Below, piece by piece: positions 52,208-60,622 of a stretch of 64,000 nt of DNA. The notes beneath the pieces were generated by a model. The model was given only the letters and a program-made list of their open reading frames with translations. It did not search any database and was not told the DNA's origin. Each line of letters begins with the position of its first letter. Position 1 is the first letter of the stretch. Source of the DNA: Desulfosporosinus metallidurans (GTDB lineage Bacteria; Bacillota; Desulfitobacteriia; Desulfitobacteriales; Desulfitobacteriaceae); contig NZ_MLBF01000013.1 of NCBI RefSeq assembly GCF_001936615.1, positions 1-64,000 on the forward strand, in the 5' to 3' direction. A program made the position numbers and the translations under genes.

Positions 52208-53440
52208 ATGAGCAACAATAGTATTCAAGAACGGGCCTTAAAAATCCATAAAGAACTGGTAGGTAAAATTGAAATCGTCAGTAAAGCGGAACTGAATTCT
52301 GCTGACGATCTAGGCCTGCTTTATACTCCAGGGGTAGCTGAACCTTGTAAAGTAATCGCTAAAAACCCGGACGCAGCCTTTGACTATACTGGGCGGGGCA
52401 ATATGGTTGCAGTGGTATCTGACGGTACAGCCGTGTTAGGGTTGGGTGATATCGGTCCCCTCGCAGCTTTGCCTGTCATGGAAGGAAAATGTGTCTTATT
52501 TAAGAAGTTCGGGGGAGTCAATGCCTTTCCCATCTGTCTAAATACGAAAGATGTCGATGAAATAGTTCGGGTCGTTAAGGCCTTGGAACCCAATTTCGGC
52601 GGAATAAATCTAGAGGACATTTCGGCACCTCGCTGTTTTGAGATTGAAGCACGGCTGAAAAAGGAGACCGACATTCCGATCTTCCATGACGACCAGCATG
52701 GTACAGCCATCGTTGTGTTAGCGGCGTTCATCAACGCCTTAAGGGTTGTTAACAAGAAAATAGATGAGGTTAAATTGGTACTGAACGGAGCAGGCTCCGC
52801 AGGAATAGCCATTACTAAATTACTGCTGCAAGCGGGTTTGAAAAATGCAATTATGGTCGATCGTGCAGGCATGCTTTGCACGGGTGAACGTTGGATGAAT
52901 CCGGCTCAGGAAGAGATGGCGGAGCTAACAAACCATGCAAAACTCAAAGGCTCCTTAGCCGATGCACTGGTGGGGGCTGATGTCTTTATTGGAGTTTCGG
53001 CTCCCGGTGTCCTAAATGGGGAAATGGTAGCCACTATGAATTCTGGGGCAGTCATTTTTGCTATGGCCAATCCGACACCGGAAATATTCCCTGAAGAAGC
53101 CTTAGCAGCAGGAGCGGCGGTTGTTGGTACAGGCCGTTCTGACTATCCTAATCAGGTCAACAATGTCTTGGTCTTCCCAGGTATCTTTAGAGGCGCGTTA
53201 GATGTTCGAGCTAAAGATATTACGGAAGAAATGAAACTCGTCGCCGCCCACGCGATTGCAGAAATCATCACTGATGAAGAGTTACGCGCAGACTATATCA
53301 TTCCGGGAGTCTTCGATCCCCGCGTAGCACCTAAAGTTGCTGCCGCAGTTGCTCAAGCCGCTATTAGCTCTGGAGTGGCCCGTATAAATGGGGACCCCAA
53401 GGAGATTTTTGAAAAGACGAGTCTGTTAGCTAGCCGGTAA
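52208..53440 (+). CDS. malic enzyme (NAD-dependent, decarboxylating)
   Basis: 410 residues, the short bacterial form. LYTPGVAEPCKVI, FPICLNTKDVDEIV and FHDDQHGTAIVVLAA (metal site DD) are malic enzyme motifs. NGAGSAGIAITKLL is the NAD(P) site. It converts malate to pyruvate and CO2. Together with aspartase it can channel aspartate through fumarate and malate to pyruvate. Translation starts at 52208 with GAAGG upstream, and a strong terminator follows the gene. Confidence 0.93.
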   Translation: MSNNSIQERALKIHKELVGKIEIVSKAELNSADDLGLLYTPGVAEPCKVIAKNPDAAFDYTGRGNMVAVVSDGTAVLGLGDIGPLAALPVMEGKCVLFKKFGGVNAFPICLNTKDVDEIVRVVKALEPNFGGINLEDISAPRCFEIEARLKKETDIPIFHDDQHGTAIVVLAAFINALRVVNKKIDEVKLVLNGAGSAGIAITKLLLQAGLKNAIMVDRAGMLCTGERWMNPAQEEMAELTNHAKLKGSLADALVGADVFIGVSAPGVLNGEMVATMNSGAVIFAMANPTPEIFPEEALAAGAAVVGTGRSDYPNQVNNVLVFPGIFRGALDVRAKDITEEMKLVAAHAIAEIITDEELRADYIIPGVFDPRVAPKVAAAVAQAAISSGVARINGDPKEIFEKTSLLASR

Positions 53441-53466
53441 GTTCGAAGAAACTCTCTTCATAATGG

Positions 53467-53507
53467 AAAAGAGCATTACAACCTGAAAAAGGTTATAATG
53501 CTCTTTT
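53467..53507 (+). terminator. terminator of the malic enzyme gene
   Basis: AAAAGAGCATTACAACCT (53467-53484) pairs with AGGTTATAATGCTCTTTT (53490-53507) with one mismatch, loop GAAAA, then TTA. It lies 26 nt past the stop codon. Confidence 0.92.
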
Positions 53508-53521
53508 TATTGACCGCAAGT

Positions 53522-53660
53522 GGGGACTTACTTATGACGGGGACTTACTTATGACATATCCCCGAGCAGTAATCAAACTTGACTCGATCCGTGCTCCCAT
53601 TAACGAGGCGGAACACGGAGTGTTCCCTCGTCCCCTAACCACCTACGTACTCCGAGTTCC
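53522..53660. repeat. 17-bp tandem pair and truncated element copy
   Basis: GGGGACTTACTTATGAC occurs twice back to back (53522-53555). Then GAGCAGTAATCAAACTTGAC starts a copy of the branched element. It keeps the first arm, GGAACAC-GGA-GTGTTCC, but loses the right half before the complete element starts at 53667. Confidence 0.7.
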
Positions 53661-53666
53661 CAGCCC

Positions 53667-53887
53667 GGAACTTCGCGCTTACAAAAGCGAATCTTCTTTG
53701 ATAGAGCAGTAATCAAACTTGACTTAAGAGCGCTTTCATACAGCGGGGCAGTGTACAAGGATGTACACTGCCGGCAACCGGACAAGGATGTCCGATTTGC
53801 CGGGCACCCCGCCCTCTCACCAGCAAGCTCTTAAGTCTTAGTTTGATCTGCGAGAGCAAGCAAGTGAGCGTTGTAACGCTAAGTTCC
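53667..53887. repeat. large branched inverted-repeat element abutting the nitroreductase stop
   Basis: Outer stem: GGAACTT (53667-53673) with AAGTTCC (53881-53887), ending at the base before the stop codon at 53888-53890. Inner stem: CAAACT-T-GACTTAAGAGC (53714-53731) with GCTCTTAAGTC-TT-AGTTTG (53827-53845). Arm 1: GCAGTGTACA-AGGA-TGTACACTGC (53748-53771). Arm 2: CCGGCAA, CGGACA-AGGA-TGTCCG, TTGCCGG (53771-53803). It is the most symmetrical copy and the best reference for the family. Confidence 0.85.
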
Positions 53888-54418
53888 CTACGCTTGCCCC
53901 CATTTTCCCCGGAAAACAATCTCTGCCATACCTTTACGTGGACGCGGACGGCGTTCCTCTGCAGCATAGCCTAATGGCGTCATGGCCACCACACGCACAT
54001 CATCAGGGATATTAAAAGCTTCTCGTACCTTCTCCTCAGTGAACAAGCCCTGCCAGCACGTTCCCAACCCTTGTTCTGTCGCCGCCAAAATCAAATGTTC
54101 CATCGCAAGTCCTGCATCAAGCATCATATTGTCCTTGCCTTCCCATACTTCCGATTCCTTGGGCAGAGCACAAAGCACAATGACAATTGGGGCTCCCGTT
54201 AAGGCCTTGCGCCCAGGATTGCTCTCCCCCATGCAGTCAGCCAAAGCCGCCCGCCCAGCCGCATCTTCAACCACAATAAAGCGCCAACACTGCATATTTT
54301 TCCAAGACGGCGCCAACCGCGCAGCTTCCAAAACATACTCAAGTTTCTCCCGCTCAACTGGCTTATCTAGATAAGTACGTAAACTTCGGCGGGTCTGAAC
54401 CAATTCAAGAAAATTCAT
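53888..54418 (-). CDS. nitroreductase family FMN oxidoreductase
   Basis: 176 residues beginning MNFLELVQTRRSLRTYLDKP, the RRSxR FMN-phosphate motif. APSWKNMQCWRFIVVED and GLGTCWQGLF follow, with PLGYAAEERRPRPRK near the C-terminus. It reduces nitro or quinone compounds, or acts as an unknown flavin reductase. The start at 54418 has GGAGG upstream. It is probably a single-gene unit, since both sides are repeats or unrelated genes. Confidence 0.88.
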   Translation of the reverse strand: MNFLELVQTRRSLRTYLDKPVEREKLEYVLEAARLAPSWKNMQCWRFIVVEDAAGRAALADCMGESNPGRKALTGAPIVIVLCALPKESEVWEGKDNMMLDAGLAMEHLILAATEQGLGTCWQGLFTEEKVREAFNIPDDVRVVAMTPLGYAAEERRPRPRKGMAEIVFRGKWGQA

Positions 54419-54480
54419 TTTTAATTCCTCCAATTAATTTTCTTAGTTTTGTTACGTATAATCTCCATCCGTTTTAAGGC

Positions 54481-54831
54481 TCATGAGTTCTGGAGATTTC
54501 TAAGGATTTTCTCCAAATTTCTCTTCAAATGCGGCAAATCTTCTTCTATCATTTGCCAGACTTGACTCATTTTAACCTTTGAATACTCGTGGGCAACAAT
54601 ATTCCTAAAACCATATATTTCTGCCCATTCTACTTCATCATGGAGTTCTTTTAAACCTTTAGAGATATTTTTGGCGTATTCACCAATATTCTGAAAGGAT
54701 AAACAAACTGCTTTTTGCTTTTCTTTGTTCAACATGAACTTGTTTTCAGTAATGCCTACCGTAAAACACTCAATGTCGGTTATTTCCTCAAAAATCAGTT
54801 CTAGTAATTTGCCGTCTCTATTGCGTCTCAT
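54481..54831 (-). CDS. HepT-like HEPN toxin, second locus
   Basis: 116 residues of the HEPN/DUF86 family. RNIVAHEY near residue 77 is the R-x4-H-x-Y motif. It overlaps the nucleotidyltransferase gene by 14 nt and forms a second toxin-antitoxin pair in this window. Apart from the motif, it shares little sequence with the pair at 545-1367, so the two loci are not recent duplicates. Confidence 0.82.
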   Translation of the reverse strand: MRRNRDGKLLELIFEEITDIECFTVGITENKFMLNKEKQKAVCLSFQNIGEYAKNISKGLKELHDEVEWAEIYGFRNIVAHEYSKVKMSQVWQMIEEDLPHLKRNLEKILRNLQNS

Positions 54832-55237
54832 ACAGAATCACCGCATCCTTTGCTATCTCAATAACAAGATCAGCATCAATATTATCAGGTTCTACTAAAT
54901 CAACTTTTTTCCGTAAATCCGCTTCGAGTCTAGTCTTTAGGCCAAGAACTTTCATCAAACTTACTTTACCCTCAAATTCAATAATCAGATCAATATCGCT
55001 ATCCTCGTCAGCCCCGCCGCGAGCGTACGAACCAAAAAGTCTGATTTGTTTAATAGGGTATTTAGTGCAATATGGAATCACTGCCCGCTTTATGTCTTCG
55101 ATGTCCAACACGTCTCTTACTTGGGGTAACCCCTTTTCCTCCAAGATTAAGTCAACTAATTGTAATACCTTAAGTTTACTTTCATCGTCCAAATTATTTA
55201 GACGAAATAGAATTTTTGTTTCTATGCTCAACGACAA
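54818..55237 (-). CDS. MntA-like nucleotidyltransferase antitoxin, second locus
   Basis: 139 residues, TTG start at 55237 with GAGGTGAG upstream. LFGSYARGGADEDSDIDLIIEF near residue 66 is the nucleotidyltransferase motif. About 60 residues of helix precede the catalytic domain (LNNLDDESKLKVLQLVDLIL), which is longer than in the first MntA. This may be a DNA-binding or dimerisation extension. It should AMPylate the HEPN partner encoded downstream. Confidence 0.8.
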   Translation of the reverse strand: MSLSIETKILFRLNNLDDESKLKVLQLVDLILEEKGLPQVRDVLDIEDIKRAVIPYCTKYPIKQIRLFGSYARGGADEDSDIDLIIEFEGKVSLMKVLGLKTRLEADLRKKVDLVEPDNIDADLVIEIAKDAVILYETQ

Positions 55238-55417
55238 CTCACCTCAGCCATCTATATTAATCTGATAAGGAATTTCGCGTAATTTTTTCTCTGCTTATAT
55301 TATCATTGGATTCAGAATCCTCAATGATTCCCTGACTTCTTTTTTAGTATACCTCAAAGTTTGTGCAATGCCAATGCACCTTTCAGGAGCACCAAACTCA
55401 ATAAAAGCGGTTCTAGC

Positions 55418-55483
55418 ATAAGCGGGTCGGAACACGGAGTGTTCCCTCGCCCCCTAAACTACGTCCTACCAAGTTCCCGGCCC
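55418..55483. repeat. truncated element copy
   Basis: CGGAACACGGAGTGTTCC and CTCGCCCCCTAA repeat the first-arm portion seen at 53607-53640 and 58342-58385. The preceding 55238-55417 shows no gene or repeat that I can identify. Confidence 0.6.
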
Positions 55484-55780
55484 GGAACTTCGCGCTTACA
55501 AAAGCGAATCTTCTTTGATAGAGCAGTAATCAAACTTGACTTAAGAGCGCTTTCATACGGCGGGGCAGTGTACAAGGTCCCCTCTCGCCATCCTTGGCTC
55601 CGGTAACACTAGACCATCCGACACCCTGCCATCCATGGCGGCGTCTAATCTCGAACGTCCTGTTCGAGTCATGGTCGTCGGATGTCCGATTTGCCGGGAA
55701 CCCCGCCCTCTCACCAGCAAGCTCTTAAGTCTTAGTTTGATCTGCGAGAGCAACAAGTGAGCGTTGTAACGCAAAGTTCC
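55484..55780. repeat. large branched element with an inserted arm, abutting the acyl-CoA dehydrogenase stop
   Basis: Outer stem GGAACTT (55484-55490) with AAGTTCC (55774-55780), directly before the stop codon at 55781-55783. The inner stem is identical to the copy at 53667-53887. At about 55578-55680 arm 1 is interrupted by a module of about 100 bp with GCCATCCATGGC and CTCGAACGTCCTGTTCGAG hairpins. A close copy of that module stands at 39948-40018. The element is thus modular. Confidence 0.8.
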
Positions 55781-56920
55781 CTACTTCCGCAGATGTTTCG
55801 CTATGACCACCCTTTGAATTTGATTTGTTCCCTCGTAAATCTGAGTAATCTTCGCATCTCGCATATAGCGTTCAACCTTGTACTCCTTGCAATAACCATA
55901 TCCACCGAAGATTTGCACTGCATCCGTCGTCACTCTAACGGCAGTATCGCTCGCAAACATCTTGGCCATTGAGGCCTGTTTACCATACGGAAGTCCAGCC
56001 ATTCTGAGTGAAGCTGCCTGATAAACCAAGAGTTTTGCTGCTTCTATCTGAGTTGCCATATCTGCAAGCATGAACTGGATCCCTTGGAAGTTTCCGATGG
56101 GTTGTTTAAACTGTACCCGTTCCTGAGAGTAGGCCAGTGCTGCCTCCAGCGCAGCCTCAGCGATCCCCAAGGCTTGGGCACCAATTCCGATCCGACCGCC
56201 GTCTAGAAGAGACATAGCCACTTTGAAACCTTGCCCTTCCTCTCCCAAAATGTTTTCTACTGGGACCATTGCATCTTCAAAAATCAGTTCACACGTTGCG
56301 GAGCCGTTTAGCCCCATTTTTTCTTCCTTTTTCCCAACTTTAAACCCTGGTGTATCCTTATCCACCAAGAAAGAAGTGACTCCATGTGGCCCTTTAGTGC
56401 GATCCGTGGATGCCATAACCAAATAAACGTCTGCATAACCAGCGTTCGTGATAAAGCGCTTTGAGCCATTTAGGATGTAGTGATCCCCTTGACGCACTGC
56501 AGTCGTTTGCAGGCTGGACGCATCTGAACCAGAGTTAGCCTCTGTCAAAGCAAACGCTCCAATGAATTGTCCACTAGCGAGCTTGGGTAAATATTTCTGC
56601 TTTTGCTCTTCTGTCCCGAAATAGAGAATTGGGAAGCTTCCCACAGATGTATGGACTGCTAGAATAACGGCTGTTGAACCACATCCTTTGGCAATTTCTT
56701 CAATAGCCAAGATATAGGACAAAAAGTCCGCGCCAGCGCCACCGTATTCCTCTGGGATAGGAATCCCCATCAAGCCGAGTTCACCCATCTTACGGATAGT
56801 TTTCAAAGGAAACTCGTGCGTCTCATCCGTAATCACTGCTTGCGGAACGATTTCTTCTTGGACAAAATCCCTAACCATCTTTTGCATCATTAATTGGTCA
56901 TGGTTAAACTGAAAGTCCAT
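55781..56920 (-). CDS. acyl-CoA dehydrogenase (short-chain, butyryl-CoA type)
   Basis: 379 residues, the standard length. FALTEANSGSDASSLQTTA near residue 122 and YGGYGYCKEYKVERYMRDAKI near 340 are the two family signatures. QIYEGTNQIQR near 364 holds the catalytic glutamate. It oxidises butyryl-CoA or a related short acyl-CoA to the enoyl-CoA, or works in reverse with an electron-transfer flavoprotein. A thiolase gene is upstream by 85 nt. No etf genes lie in the window. Confidence 0.92.
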   Translation of the reverse strand: MDFQFNHDQLMMQKMVRDFVQEEIVPQAVITDETHEFPLKTIRKMGELGLMGIPIPEEYGGAGADFLSYILAIEEIAKGCGSTAVILAVHTSVGSFPILYFGTEEQKQKYLPKLASGQFIGAFALTEANSGSDASSLQTTAVRQGDHYILNGSKRFITNAGYADVYLVMASTDRTKGPHGVTSFLVDKDTPGFKVGKKEEKMGLNGSATCELIFEDAMVPVENILGEEGQGFKVAMSLLDGGRIGIGAQALGIAEAALEAALAYSQERVQFKQPIGNFQGIQFMLADMATQIEAAKLLVYQAASLRMAGLPYGKQASMAKMFASDTAVRVTTDAVQIFGGYGYCKEYKVERYMRDAKITQIYEGTNQIQRVVIAKHLRK

Positions 56921-57005
56921 TTCACTCCACCCCTTCTTTTCTCTACTTTGAAACCTCTCTACTGCTCCACTCTTTCCTATTTACTTTTACGCCACGTTCC
57001 ATGCC

Positions 57006-58199
57006 TTAATCGCCATACACCTCAAGCATGATCGCATCACCCTGGGCTGCTCCGCTGCAGATCGCTGCAATCCCTATGCCGCCACCTCGCCGACGCAACT
57101 CATAAATCAAGGTCATAATAACCCTTGCACCACTCGCACCAATAGGATGCCCTAACGCAATAGCCCCACCATTAACATTGACTCTTGCCGGATCCCATTT
57201 TGCGATCTTTTGGCTCGTCAAAGCAACAGCCGCGAACGCTTCATTGGCTTCAATTAAATTTATATCCTGAATTGTCATTCCTTTTTGTTTAAGGAGTTTA
57301 TTTATGGCCAGTCCAGGCGTTGTGGCAATATAGGCCGCTTCTTGTGCCACGCTGGCATGCCCTAGTATTGTCGCCAAAGGCTTTTTACCCATTTCGCGGG
57401 CCTTTTCTTCACTCATCAGAACCATAGCACCAGCGCCATCATTCACGCCCGGTGCGTTTCCGGCCGTGACTGTCCCGTCTTTTACGAAAATAGGAGGTAA
57501 AGATGCAAGCTTGGCAAGAGTGGTTTCCCGTCGAGGACCTTCATCCACTGAAAACCAAAGAGATTCTCCTTTTCTTTGTGGGATTTCAACCGGAGCGATC
57601 TCATCTACAAACTTACCCTCATCAATCGCTTTAGAAGCTAATTGTTGGGAACGAAGCGAGAAGGCATCCTGATCCTCACGCGAAATTCCATATTCCTTGG
57701 CCACAGTAGAACCATGAACGGCCATGTGAACATTGTGAAAAGCACACCACAGTCCATCATTTACCATCAAGTCCAGAATACTGTCATTTCCCATGCGATA
57801 ACCAAATCGAGCCTTTTTCAAAGCAAATGGAGCATTAGACATGCTCTCCATTCCACCGGCAATAATAACGTCCGCATCCCCAGCACGGATAATGGTTTCT
57901 CCTATGGTCACAGCACGCATTCCCGAAGCACATACTTTATTGATGGTCTCAGAGGTTACTTCCACTGGGAGTCCGGCTTTGATACTCGCTTGACGCGAGG
58001 GGATCTGTCCTGCTCCACCCTGGATAACCATCCCCATAAGAACATTATCGACAACGTCACCGGGAAGATCTGCACGTTTAAGAGCTTCCCGAATCACATG
58101 TGCACCAAGATCAACAGCGGGAATCTCTTTGAGACTTCCACCCATCGTGCCGAAAGGGGTCCGTGCGGCACTCACAATAACTGCTCTAGACAATTTCAT
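57006..58199 (-). CDS. acetyl-CoA acetyltransferase (thiolase), second copy
   Basis: 397 residues. [13 protein letters not shown] near residue 91 has the nucleophile Cys, [17 protein letters not shown] the general-base His, and [13 protein letters not shown] the second Cys. The start at 58199 ([14 protein letters not shown]) has GGAGGAG upstream. Together with the acyl-CoA dehydrogenase gene downstream it suggests C4 acyl-CoA metabolism. It is moderately diverged from the thiolase at 6942-8123, so it is not a recent copy. Confidence 0.93.
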   Translation of the reverse strand: MKLSRAVIVSAARTPFGTMGGSLKEIPAVDLGAHVIREALKRADLPGDVVDNVLMGMVIQGGAGQIPSRQASIKAGLPVEVTSETINKVCASGMRAVTIGETIIRAGDADVIIAGGMESMSNAPFALKKARFGYRMGNDSILDLMVNDGLWCAFHNVHMAVHGSTVAKEYGISREDQDAFSLRSQQLASKAIDEGKFVDEIAPVEIPQRKGESLWFSVDEGPRRETTLAKLASLPPIFVKDGTVTAGNAPGVNDGAGAMVLMSEEKAREMGKKPLATILGHASVAQEAAYIATTPGLAINKLLKQKGMTIQDINLIEANEAFAAVALTSQKIAKWDPARVNVNGGAIALGHPIGASGARVIMTLIYELRRRGGGIGIAAICSGAAQGDAIMLEVYGD

Positions 58200-58324
58200 T
58201 TCTCCTCCTCTTGAATTCAATATCTCTGGTGTTTCCCTCTTTCCCTCTTTTAATATTCTAGCCCTGAGCGCAAAATCCTTCCCTTAATTCATAATGTTCA
58301 AACTATTCCATAAACAATATTATC

Positions 58325-58548
58325 TTACTCGATCCGTGCTTGCATTAACGAGGCGGAACACAAAGTGTTCCCTCGCCCCCTAACCACCTACGTTCCCATG
58401 TCCCCAGACCAGAACTTCGCCTTACAAAAGCGGATCCTCTTTGATCGAGCAGTAATCGAACTTGACTCGGTCCGTGCTTGCATAACGAGGCGGAACACAA
58501 AGTGTTCCCTCGCCCCCTAACCACCTACGTTCCCATATCCCCAGACCA
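58325..58548. repeat. two truncated element copies in tandem, period about 138 bp
   Basis: TCCGTGCTTGCAT(T)AACGAGG starts at 58333 and again at 58471. Each copy has CGGAACAC-AAA-GTGTTCC, CCTCGCCCCCTAACC and AACTTCGCCTTACAAAAGCG. Both keep only the left half of the branched element. They extend the gap after the thiolase gene without any coding sequence. Confidence 0.75.
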
Positions 58549-58766
58549 GAACTTCGCCTTACAAAAGCGAATCCTCTTTGATCGAGTGGCCCGCCAAACT
58601 CGGCTCAAACGGTGCTTGCATCAGCGGGGCGGAACACAGGACGTGTTCCGCCGGCAACCGGACACGGATGTCCGATTTGCCGGGTACCCCGCCCTCTTTC
58701 ATCAGACCGCTTGAGCCCTAGTTTGGCCCACGACATCATGAGGTGAGCGTTGTATTGCGAAGTTCC
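58549..58766. repeat. large branched inverted-repeat element abutting the TIGR04086 stop
   Basis: Outer stem GAACTTCGC (58549-58557) with GCGAAGTTC (58757-58765), one base from the stop codon at 58767-58769. Inner stem CAAACT-C-GGCTCAA (58595-58608) with TTGAGCC-CT-AGTTTG (58711-58725). Arm 1 GGCGGAACAC-AGGAC-GTGTTCCGCC; arm 2 GGACA-CGGA-TGTCC capped by GGCAA/TTGCC. Stem sequences differ from the 53667 copy at several positions with pairing kept. Confidence 0.85.
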
Positions 58767-59522
58767 CTATTCTTCCCACCAGGGCTTCCTCCCCCCCACT
58801 TTGCCCTCACTTAAATTATTCGCACTCGCTCGGTTCCCCCCATACACATCGGCCCAAACCGGGTCTGGCTCTCTAATTCTAGGCGGTTCTGAAAATCCCG
58901 TTCCAGAAGATAGCAAGTTCTTATTATCCTCCCTATCCCAAGACCACTCAACCTCCTGACTCTCTTCCAAATTCCGCTTAACACCTCGAGTTTCTTGACG
59001 CTCGTCCTCCGCGCTGTCAATCCAATTCGATATTGGCTCATTTTCCACTACCTGAAGTTTCTCCTCCGTATCCCATTCGAACTTACCATCCTGATCATCA
59101 GTATCAGAGCCATACCCTCCATAAGCAGGGGTATAATGCGCATTACTCCGTCTTCCCCGCCGTGTGCCCGATACTACCCCTTTCGTACCTCCAGCCCCTA
59201 CAGCTCCTGCTACTAAACCGATGATCACCCCTTCAGCTAAAATTTGGACAAATCCTAGTCCTCGAATCGGTAAAAATAAAGCTAGTAAGAGCGTTCCCAC
59301 AGTAACATAGCCAGCTCCGGTTGCCCCACCCAGCAGCCACACTCCACTTTCTTTGGCCGTGCGGTACCCACCTATTAGGCAACTTGCCAAAAGTCCGATA
59401 TCTAACAACCTAGAAACACTCAAGCCCCCCAAGCCCATGGCACCCCATACTATGCCTGCAAAAAGGGTCAAGACCGTAACCAATAAGGCCGTGGTGATTC
59501 CCTTTAAGACGAATGGCCCCAT
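58767..59522 (-). CDS. TIGR04086 family membrane protein with acidic tail
   Basis: About 251 residues. The first 115 form four membrane helices (FVLKGITTALLVTVLTLFAG onward) of the TIGR04086/YrzE type found in spore-formers. The remaining 135 residues are hydrophilic and low-complexity, rich in Asp, Glu, Arg and Asn. Function is unknown. The start at 59522 has GGGGAG upstream. The long tail is unusual for this family, whose members generally end after the membrane part. Confidence 0.7.
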   Translation of the reverse strand: MGPFVLKGITTALLVTVLTLFAGIVWGAMGLGGLSVSRLLDIGLLASCLIGGYRTAKESGVWLLGGATGAGYVTVGTLLLALFLPIRGLGFVQILAEGVIIGLVAGAVGAGGTKGVVSGTRRGRRSNAHYTPAYGGYGSDTDDQDGKFEWDTEEKLQVVENEPISNWIDSAEDERQETRGVKRNLEESQEVEWSWDREDNKNLLSSGTGFSEPPRIREPDPVWADVYGGNRASANNLSEGKVGGRKPWWEE

Positions 59523-59713
59523 TCCTAACTCCCCTTTCTTCAAAATTATTATTTCTTCAATTTCCCCAAAGTTTAAACCTCATTGTTTATCCCTCTATCT
59601 ATAAATACGTCGAACCTGTCCAAACATTCCGCCCTCAACCCACTATTATCCATTACCATGTTTCGTTGTTCGAGAATATAGTGTACTATCCCGCACGAAA
59701 AGGAGGAGTCCTA

Positions 59714-60460
59714 ATGAATTATGCACGATATGTTGTGCAACCGGGCGATACAATTTTCAAAATCGCCAAAGCCTACAACGTTAACATGGCAGAAATCATT
59801 CAAATCAATCATCTGAAACATCCCGATCGCATTTATGCCGGTCAAGTTCTTCTACTCCCCGTCCTGGAAACCCATGAACCTACTTGCGAGGAAATTCCCG
59901 AACCAAACTTTACATATGCCCTCTGGCTTTACGAGGCTTATGCAGGTAAGGATTCGGAATTAACTGCCATTACAACCTACCTCTATCAAGCCGTGCTTCT
60001 AGACCGTCCGGAATTCGATGCTCTATTAAGACCCATTGCTTATGACGAAATGCACCATCTTGAAAAATTAGCCCTAGCCTTACGCCACCTAGGTGTAGAC
60101 CCCAGGTACGGATCATTAAGTAATGGACATTGGGTCGATTGGCGTTCCAGTTTTATCAACTATACCAGCGAACTTTGCGCACTTCTTGACGCCAATATCG
60201 AAGACGAGGCCAAAGCCCATCGATACTATCTTGAACTCGCCCAAAAAATACCCATTCCTGATATTCAATGCATCCTGACCGAATTGGCGGCAGACGAAGA
60301 ACGTCACTATCATCTCTTCTGTCAAGCGAAGCAGCAATTTTGCTGCGAAGCCGCACCATATCCTCCCCCGCCCTGCTCCCCACCGCCAATTTATACCCCA
60401 ACAGAAGGTACGGAAATTCCACCAGAGTTTCAAGGACCCCATGAGGGAGGAAAAGGTTAA
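59714..60460 (+). CDS. LysM domain fused to a ferritin-like di-iron domain
   Basis: 248 residues. A LysM domain (about 4-50: YVVQPGDTIFKIAKAYNVNM and IYAGQVLLLP) is followed by a four-helix ferritin-like domain (about 66-210). A full ligand set is visible: E in DSELTAITTY, ExxH in DEMHHLEKL, E in ANIEDEAKAH, and ExxH in DEERHYH. The tail has Cys-Cys and Pro-rich segments. The LysM should attach it to peptidoglycan or spore cortex, with the di-iron part handling peroxide or iron. The start at 59714 has AGGAGGAG upstream. There is no signal peptide, which favours spore or coat localisation. Confidence 0.78.
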   Translation: MNYARYVVQPGDTIFKIAKAYNVNMAEIIQINHLKHPDRIYAGQVLLLPVLETHEPTCEEIPEPNFTYALWLYEAYAGKDSELTAITTYLYQAVLLDRPEFDALLRPIAYDEMHHLEKLALALRHLGVDPRYGSLSNGHWVDWRSSFINYTSELCALLDANIEDEAKAHRYYLELAQKIPIPDIQCILTELAADEERHYHLFCQAKQQFCCEAAPYPPPPCSPPPIYTPTEGTEIPPEFQGPHEGGKG

Positions 60461-60558
60461 CAACTGCCACTTTTCCAAAATTTCTCTTTTCAGTAGACAT
60501 TTGTTCCGTTATACTAGAAACTGCGTAGCCAACAATGCCACAACCATCTGATCAATTA

Positions 60559-60594
60559 GAAAGGCCGTTGCGTGTTCATGCAACGACCTTTCCT
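60559..60594 (+). terminator. terminator after the LysM-ferritin gene
   Basis: GAAAGGCCGTTGC pairs with GCAACGACCTTTC with one mismatch around a GTGTTCAT loop, then a short T/A run. It separates this gene from the EamA transporter gene. Confidence 0.8.
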
Positions 60595-60622
60595 TAATAT
60601 TTAAGTAAGAGGAGTAAACAAA

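Noticed and set aside
53667..58766. Integron attC sites, because the elements follow stop codons
   Set aside because: The core-site motifs of attC are not conserved, the outer stems differ entirely between copies, and the genes are housekeeping genes on one strand with no integrase in view.
53600..58770. CRISPR array
   Set aside because: The repeats are long, irregularly spaced and palindromic; there are no regular unique spacers and no cas genes.
59513..59713. A 67-residue N-terminal extension of the LysM-ferritin protein
   Set aside because: It is antisense to the upstream gene's start, has no domain, and ATG 59714 has AGGAGGAG just before it.
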